From the NCBI GenBank assembly GCA_937946835.1, contig CALFAV010000086.1:1-55271 (forward strand): a DNA stretch of 55,271 nt, given 5' to 3'. A program made the position numbers and the translations under genes. Source of the DNA: an uncultured Verrucomicrobiae bacterium. GTDB lineage: Bacteria > Verrucomicrobiota > Verrucomicrobiia > Limisphaerales > J093. Below the pieces are notes generated by a model. The model saw only the letters and a list, made by a program, of their open reading frames with translations. It had not been told where the DNA came from and made no database searches. Positions within the stretch are counted from its first letter, which is position 1. Each line of letters opens with the position of its first letter. Shown here in pieces: positions 52,944-55,271 of the stretch.

Positions 52944-54212
52944 ATGAACACCATCACCGAACTCAAAATCGTCAAAGGCAACACCCAATCCAGGGTCGAA
53001 GCCGAGCTGTCGCGCACCGGCGGGCTGCTGCGGTTGGCGCCGTGCTGGGTGCCGCGCTCCTTTTTGCAGCCGGGCCTGCGCCTGAAACTGCATCCGGACG
53101 ACATCTACGCCTACGGGGCGCATCGGGGCGGCATTGACGAGCGGTGGTTTGCATCCACGACCGAGGCGGCCAACGAAGGCCGCGTGCCCGACGAGGGCCT
53201 TTCCTACGTGGTCGTGGGCAAGGAACGGTTCACCCTGCGCAAAGCCGTCGAGGACTGCGGCGCCACGCTCGTGGGCCGGGCGATCTGGAAAAAATACGCT
53301 CGCTGGCCGGTCTATTCGAAGTTCTTCGACAACATGGGACCGATTCCCCACCACATGCACCAGAACAACCGGCAGGCGAAACTCGTCGGCCAGGAGGGCA
53401 AGCCCGAAAGCTACTACTTCCCGCCCCAGCACAACAACGTGGGGAACAATTTCCCCTACACCTTCTTCGGCCTGGAACCGGGCACCACCAAGGAGCAGGT
53501 GCGCCGTTGTCTGGAGAATTGGAACAAGGGCGACAACGGCATTCTGGACCTCTCGAAGGCTTACCGGCTCAAACCCGGCACGGGCTGGTTGGTGGACCCC
53601 TGCATCCTGCACGCGCCCGGCAGCCTCTGCACCTACGAGCCGCAGTGGGGCAGCGACGTTTTCGCCATGTATCAGAGCATGGTCGAGGGCCGCTACGTCC
53701 CGTGGGAGTTGCTCGTCAAGGACATGCCCAGGGAGCGCCACAAGGACCTCGACTGGATCGTCGAGCAGCTCGACTGGCCCAAGAACACCGACCCCAACTT
53801 CAAGGATCATCATTACCTCGAACCGGTGCCGGTGGCGGACACGCGCCAGGACGGTTTCCTGGACCGCTGGATCGTTTACGGACGCATTGACGGCCAGCAG
53901 CTTTTCACGGCCAAGGAACTGACGGTCGAGCCCGGCGCCCAATGCACCCTCAAGGACAACGGCGCCTACGGCCTGATCTGCGTTCAGGGCGTGGGCAAAA
54001 TCAACGGTCAGCCCCTCAACGCGCCCAAGCTCATCCGCTTCCACGAGCTGACCGAGGACGAATACTTTGTGAGCGAAGACGGCGCCAAAGCCGGCGTGAC
54101 CTTCGAGAACACCAGTCAGACCGAGCCGCTGGTGACGTTGCGTTACTTCGGGCCGGAGGTGAACCCGGACGCCCCCGAACTGGGCGCGCACAAGCGGGCC
54201 ACCGCGCCCTGA
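52944..54212 (+). CDS. Cupin-like sugar-phosphate-isomerase-type protein
   Basis: A 422-aa soluble protein whose core looks like a bicupin. Candidate metal ligands are in [29 protein letters not shown] (about residues 133-161), similar to the His/Glu site of type I mannose-6-phosphate isomerases and related cupins. Later segments [22 protein letters not shown] and the C-terminal beta domain ([36 protein letters not shown]) support a second barrel. The exact reaction is not recognised. Upstream 52785-52943 shows no gene. The ATG at 52944 gives [17 protein letters not shown]. Confidence 0.6.
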   Translation: MNTITELKIVKGNTQSRVEAELSRTGGLLRLAPCWVPRSFLQPGLRLKLHPDDIYAYGAHRGGIDERWFASTTEAANEGRVPDEGLSYVVVGKERFTLRKAVEDCGATLVGRAIWKKYARWPVYSKFFDNMGPIPHHMHQNNRQAKLVGQEGKPESYYFPPQHNNVGNNFPYTFFGLEPGTTKEQVRRCLENWNKGDNGILDLSKAYRLKPGTGWLVDPCILHAPGSLCTYEPQWGSDVFAMYQSMVEGRYVPWELLVKDMPRERHKDLDWIVEQLDWPKNTDPNFKDHHYLEPVPVADTRQDGFLDRWIVYGRIDGQQLFTAKELTVEPGAQCTLKDNGAYGLICVQGVGKINGQPLNAPKLIRFHELTEDEYFVSEDGAKAGVTFENTSQTEPLVTLRYFGPEVNPDAPELGAHKRATAP

Positions 54213-54217
54213 ATCCC

Positions 54218-54511
54218 ATGCCTGCCCGACGCCGTTCCGTCGCGAACAACCCGCAGGCAAACGCGGCCAACGGCGCCACCGTGGGCTACGAAGCCGGGCT
54301 GTGGCGCATGGCCGACGCCCTGCGCGGCAGCATGGACGCCGCGGAGTACAAGCACGTGGTGCTTGGTCTGATCTTCCTCAAATACGTCTCCGACGCCTTC
54401 GAGGAGCAGCACGCCCAGCTTGTTGCCGAGCAGGCGAGCGGCGAGTGCCTGCGCGACGGTCCACGCTGGCCGTGCGGCGGGCCGCTGCCGGGCCATGCCA
54501 GCCTTGCCTGA
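54218..54511 (+). pseudogene. Fragment of a type I restriction-modification HsdM N-terminus
   Basis: A 97-aa frame. Residues 22-70 match the N-terminal helical domain of HsdM ([39 protein letters not shown]). Then the sequence turns into unrelated residues ([17 protein letters not shown]) and stops, with no methyltransferase domain. Fifteen bases later a separate, complete HsdM N-terminus begins. The simplest reading is a decayed hsdM whose remainder was lost or replaced. Confidence 0.7.
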
Positions 54512-54525
54512 AGTGAAGAACGGCC

Positions 54526-55271
54526 ATGAACCACAGTGAAATCGTCAGCTTCCTCTGGGGCGTCGCCGACCTCATCCGCGACACCTTCAAGCGCGGCAAG
54601 TACCAGGACGTGATTCTGCCGCTCACGGTGCTCAGGCGGCTCGATTGCGTGCTCGCGCCGACCAAGGAGCGGGTGCTCAAGCGTCAGGCCGAGCTGCACG
54701 GCAAGGGGCTCCAGAACCTCGACGCGCAGCTCCGGCGTGCATCGGGCTTTGCCTTCTACAACACCTCACGCTACGACTTCGACAAGCTGCTCGCGGACGC
54801 GCCGCACCTCGCGGCGAACCTGCGCAACTACATCGCCGGTTTCAGCCCCAACATGCGCGAGGTGCTCGAGAAATTCGACTTCGACAACACGATCAGCAAG
54901 CTGGATGAGGCGGGGCTGCTCTTCCAGGTGCTCGAACGCTTCAAGAACGTCGATCTCCATCCGGACAAGGTGGACAACCCGACCATGGGCACGATCTTCG
55001 AGGAACTTATCCGGCGCTTCAACGAGGCGTTGAACGAGAATCCCGGTGAGCACTTCACTCCACGAGATGTCGTTCATCTGATGGTGGACCTCATGCTCGC
55101 CGGCGACGAGGATCGCATCCGCCACGAGGGGATCGTGCGCTCGGTCTATGACCCCTGCTGCGGCTCCGGCGGCATGCTCATGATCACCAAGGAGCACATC
55201 ACGATCGGCTGGCGGCGCAACGGCGAGATCATCCGGCCGCCGATCAACGCGGATGCCGAGATCCATCTCTT
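54526..55271 (+). CDS. hsdM: Type I restriction-modification DNA methyltransferase subunit (3' end outside window)
   Basis: The frame is open from the ATG at 54526 to the last base, so 248 residues are visible. The HsdM N-terminal domain (VSFLWGVADLIRDTFKRGKYQDVILPLTVLRRLD) is followed by FEELIRRFNEALNENPGEHFTPRDVVHLMVDLM, the canonical entry to the N6-adenine methyltransferase domain, and the SAM-binding motif YDPCCGSGGMLMI. hsdS and hsdR presumably lie beyond the window. Methylates adenine in an asymmetric target set by HsdS. Its sequence is of a different subtype from the fragment just before it. Confidence 0.93.
   Translation, partial: MNHSEIVSFLWGVADLIRDTFKRGKYQDVILPLTVLRRLDCVLAPTKERVLKRQAELHGKGLQNLDAQLRRASGFAFYNTSRYDFDKLLADAPHLAANLRNYIAGFSPNMREVLEKFDFDNTISKLDEAGLLFQVLERFKNVDLHPDKVDNPTMGTIFEELIRRFNEALNENPGEHFTPRDVVHLMVDLMLAGDEDRIRHEGIVRSVYDPCCGSGGMLMITKEHITIGWRRNGEIIRPPINADAEIHL

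Noticed and set aside
1-55271. CRISPR arrays, insertion sequences or integrases
   Set aside because: No regularly spaced repeats, transposase or integrase motifs were seen anywhere in the window.

Overview
The window is about 55 kb of a GC-rich bacterial chromosome, most likely from the Verrucomicrobiota (Limisphaerales/Pedosphaera-like). That placement is an inference from protein families: a secreted protein built of 'GloVer' (Gloeobacter/Verrucomicrobia) repeats, a PEP-CTERM protein, large Ig/cohesin/dockerin modules, a Tat-exported Gfo/Idh/MocA oxidoreductase, DUF4832 and FG-GAP secreted proteins, and a microcompartment (BMC) gene pair. No phage, insertion sequence or CRISPR array was seen.

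Layout. 0-3.5 kb: 3' part of a giant multidomain secreted protein. 3.7-6.2 kb: ribD-ribE-tmk, meeting smpB and rpoZ tail to tail. 7.1-11.4 kb: a kinase-like gene, then a leftward cluster infA-tonB-like-exbB-exbD-tauE. 11.8-14.6 kb: Gfo/Idh/MocA oxidoreductase, HEAT-repeat protein, DUF554 membrane protein. 14.7-19.5 kb: PEP-CTERM protein, a CarB N-terminal half, a DUF2325-like protein and an enolase-superfamily enzyme. 19.5-24.7 kb: leftward mfd, yacG, DUF2905, DUF2017 and clpS. 24.9-29.6 kb: Sua5/YwlC, xseB, a divergent dxs and icd. 29.8-31.2 kb: xylA. 31.4-35.2 kb: GloVer protein, tRNA-Pro(GGG), methyltransferase. 35.3-41.6 kb: leftward mnmG, a GlnD-like protein lacking its nucleotidyltransferase domain, hemE and hemN. 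42.1-46.2 kb: rightward PduS-like and PduT-like genes, Uma2 and two uncharacterised genes. 46.3-52 kb: leftward DUF4832, FG-GAP, YqjK/YqjE/DUF883-like and lactonase genes. 52.3-55.3 kb: zinc-ribbon protein, cupin-like protein, an hsdM fragment and the start of an intact hsdM that runs off the window.

The most unusual area is 39.6-42.1 kb. A markedly AT-rich mnmG carries a perfect 16-bp parS-like palindrome inside its coding sequence. It sits directly upstream of the shortened glnD. Transcription diverges to its right into an orphan PduS-PduT pair, which encodes an Fe-S/flavin electron carrier and a BMC shell protein with an Fe-S pore. This could be an origin-proximal ParABS locus, an acquired island or an assembly junction; the window alone cannot decide.

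A second theme is translation initiation. Several genes at the head of transcription units (clpS, hemE, Uma2, DUF554, icd, ribD) have a -10-like hexamer only 6-7 bases before the start codon and no Shine-Dalgarno sequence, which suggests leaderless mRNAs. Some genes inside operons, such as dxs and the tonB-like gene, do have one.
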